This document shows positions 5,347-6,546 of a stretch of 6,546 bases of DNA, piece after piece. Origin of the DNA: Candidatus Thorarchaeota archaeon (GTDB taxonomy: Archaea > Asgardarchaeota > Thorarchaeia > Thorarchaeales > Thorarchaeaceae); contig JAEORI010000339.1 of assembly GCA_016840965.1 (NCBI GenBank), forward strand, positions 1 to 6,546, given 5' to 3'. The translations under genes and the position numbers were made by a program. Positions within the stretch are counted from its first letter, which is position 1, and each line of letters opens with the position of its first letter. Under the pieces are notes generated by a model, which worked only from the letters and a program-made list of their open reading frames with translations, ran no database searches and was not told the DNA's origin.

Positions 5347-6417
5347 TTACACCCAAGTTATTCTATCTAATTCGATTAGTTCCTCCAATGCAAGTGGAAT
5401 ATCCGATTCATCCTGCAATCTCTTGTCAGCTTGGAGTTCAGTTTCTTCACTCACACCAAAATCTTCGAGTTCTGAGCAGTTGAATAGTGGTGAAACATCT
5501 AACTTTTCGAACTCATTCTCAGTTGGGTGATCACTATAGAGATAAAGCTCAGCAAGTTCCTCACAATTTTCAAGGGGCCTGAGGTCAAGTTTTGTCAAGT
5601 GATTTCCAGCAATATCTAAACTAGAGAGGTTTTCAGCCTTCGATAGTGGACTGATGTCTAGTCTTAACAGACCATTCATGGCCAGTCCTAGACGTCTCAG
5701 CTCTGTGCATGAAGATAATGGAGCGAGATCAATCTCTTCTATACCATTTCCCCCTAATCGAAGAATTCTGAGGTCAATACAATTACTGAATGGTGTTAGA
5801 TCAATGGTCTTAATCTGATTATGATGAAGGTAGACGAACTTCAGCTTGGTGCAGTTTGATAATGGTTCTAGGTCTATTTTGGTGAGCTTGTTGTACATTA
5901 AATTCAATTGCGACAGATTCGCACAGTTCGACAGAGGCCGCAGGTCTATTGACTTTAGTTCGTTATTCTCCACTTCAAGAGTTTCTAGATTTGTGCATGT
6001 TGCTAGAGGTCGAAGTTCAATCTCTTTCAATCCATTATTGAAGAGCCTTAGCCGTTTGAGAGATTGGACAGAACCAAGAGATTTTAGATCTACGATGGAC
6101 AGCTGATTAGCACCAAGGTTGAGTTCTTCTAAGCCTTCGCACTCTGCTAGTGGTTTTAAGTCGATTTCATTGAATTGATTTTTGAAGAGAGACAGTTTCT
6201 GAAGACTTGAAACTCCCCTCAGTGGCGAGAGGTCAATCTCCTGTAATGAGTTACTTCCCAAATCAATTTCCTTCAACTTAGGAATTGTGAGAACGGTCTT
6301 GAGATCAATCGAAGTCACTCCTTTTCGGGAAAGATCTAGAATAGTTTCTTCCTCATCAATCTCAAGTTCACGTGATTTTCCTTCTTTATCGGTATAGATG
6401 ATAATGGGAACATCCAC
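5347..6417 (-). CDS. Leucine-rich repeat protein, twelve 24-residue repeats
   Basis: A 356-residue protein with no signal peptide or membrane segment, so probably cytosolic. After a short N-terminal cap (1-23) come repeats at residues 24-47, 48-71, 72-95 and so on every 24 residues to 287, then a longer last repeat (288-316, with a 5-residue insert around HPTENEFEK) and an acidic C-terminal cap (317-356). The consensus is LxxLxLxxNxLxxIDLxPLxxCxx; asparagine is kept at position 9 in ten repeats and cysteine at position 22 in eight. LRR proteins form curved solenoids that bind other proteins, so this is probably a binding scaffold with unknown partner. The start is GTG: an in-frame TAA lies two codons further upstream, there is no later methionine until mid-protein, and GGAGGT stands 9 bases before it. 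No catalytic domain is attached. Confidence 0.92.
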   Translation of the reverse strand: MDVPIIIYTDKEGKSRELEIDEEETILDLSRKGVTSIDLKTVLTIPKLKEIDLGSNSLQEIDLSPLRGVSSLQKLSLFKNQFNEIDLKPLAECEGLEELNLGANQLSIVDLKSLGSVQSLKRLRLFNNGLKEIELRPLATCTNLETLEVENNELKSIDLRPLSNCANLSQLNLMYNKLTKIDLEPLSNCTKLKFVYLHHNQIKTIDLTPFSNCIDLRILRLGGNGIEEIDLAPLSSCTELRRLGLAMNGLLRLDISPLSKAENLSSLDIAGNHLTKLDLRPLENCEELAELYLYSDHPTENEFEKLDVSPLFNCSELEDFGVSEETELQADKRLQDESDIPLALEELIELDRITWV

Positions 6418-6426
6418 CTTGCATTA

Positions 6427-6432
6427 ACCTCC
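6427..6432 (-). promoter_or_regulatory. Ribosome-binding site for the GTG-started LRR gene
   Basis: GGAGGT on the - strand, 9 bases before GTG 6417. It is the strongest Shine-Dalgarno match in the window and supports the non-ATG start. An ATG 7 bases before the GTG is out of frame. Confidence 0.6.
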
Positions 6433-6447
6433 ATTAGCCAGAGAGGG

Positions 6448-6546
6448 ATGACTATCGGGTACATTAAAGTATTCAAGGTTGCCGGAAATGGTGTTTTCAC
6501 TCTAGAAATTAGAAAAATGTTAATGTTAGTTGGTTTCTCAACAAAC
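6448..6546 (+). CDS. Possible 5' end of a divergent gene (partial, runs off the edge)
   Basis: From ATG 6448 a + strand frame stays open for 33 codons to the window end, beginning MTIGYIKVFKVAGNG and continuing through VFTLEIRK. The composition is protein-like, with alternating hydrophobic residues. The purine-rich GAGAGGG abuts the ATG with no spacing, so it is a poor ribosome-binding site, and the LRR start is only 30 bases away, leaving little room for two promoters. A later in-frame ATG at 6517 is an alternative. The frame is also open upstream through the LRR start, so this may be chance. No family recognised. Confidence 0.22.
   Translation, partial: MTIGYIKVFKVAGNGVFTLEIRKMLMLVGFSTN

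Noticed and set aside
5340..5355. TGGGT/ACCCA inverted repeat at the LRR stop codon
   Set aside because: Only 5 bp with a 6-base loop and no T-tract; too weak to call.
5846..6106. + strand open frame opposite the LRR gene
   Set aside because: It is an antisense shadow created by the repeated codons of the LRR array and has no ribosome-binding site.
5557..6348. CRISPR or satellite array suggested by regular 72-bp periodicity
   Set aside because: The period is that of 24-codon leucine-rich repeats in one open frame; there are no identical repeats separated by unique spacers.

Overview
The window most likely comes from an archaeon, and an Asgard lineage (Thorarchaeia-like) is my best guess. 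The reasons are a stand-alone Ras/Rab/Arf-type small GTPase with a WDFGGQ switch II, a cytosolic leucine-rich-repeat (LRR) protein, an archaeal two-domain protein disulfide oxidoreductase (PDO), Shine-Dalgarno sites of the GGTGAT/GGAGTGAT type, and TATA-like boxes instead of -35/-10 promoters. This is inference from gene content and family knowledge; no rRNA or marker gene is present.

Layout. (1) Positions 1-2148, + strand: the last 47 codons of an unidentified gene, then a membrane protein with about 14-15 helices, then a Ras-like GTPase. All are tightly spaced and look like one operon. (2) 2157-2633, - strand: a rubrerythrin/ferritin-like four-helix protein, tail-to-tail with the GTPase. 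(3) 2793-3975, + strand: a small CPHS glutaredoxin/NrdH-like redoxin and a thioredoxin-reductase-like flavoprotein 4 bases apart, divergent from the ferritin-like gene. (4) 5259-3980, - strand: a small orphan protein, a PDO with two CxxC sites and a YCII-family protein, converging on the reductase. (5) 6417-5347, - strand: a GTG-started LRR protein with twelve 24-residue repeats. A possible divergent partial ORF runs off the right edge.

How the genes fit together. Blocks 2-4 read as a thiol/oxidative-stress neighbourhood. The flavoprotein would take electrons from NADPH (it carries a YRREKIR motif) and pass them through its CALC disulfide to the adjacent redoxin and/or the PDO. The ferritin-like protein may handle peroxide or iron. 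Block 1 is a different theme: a polytopic membrane protein with a charged cytosolic tail next to a GTPase that has no lipidation signal, which suggests a membrane partner or regulator pair. No RNA genes, CRISPR arrays, insertion sequences or phage genes were seen. The least familiar parts are the membrane protein-GTPase operon, the CxxS redoxin beside a dithiol reductase, and the orphan protein next to the PDO.
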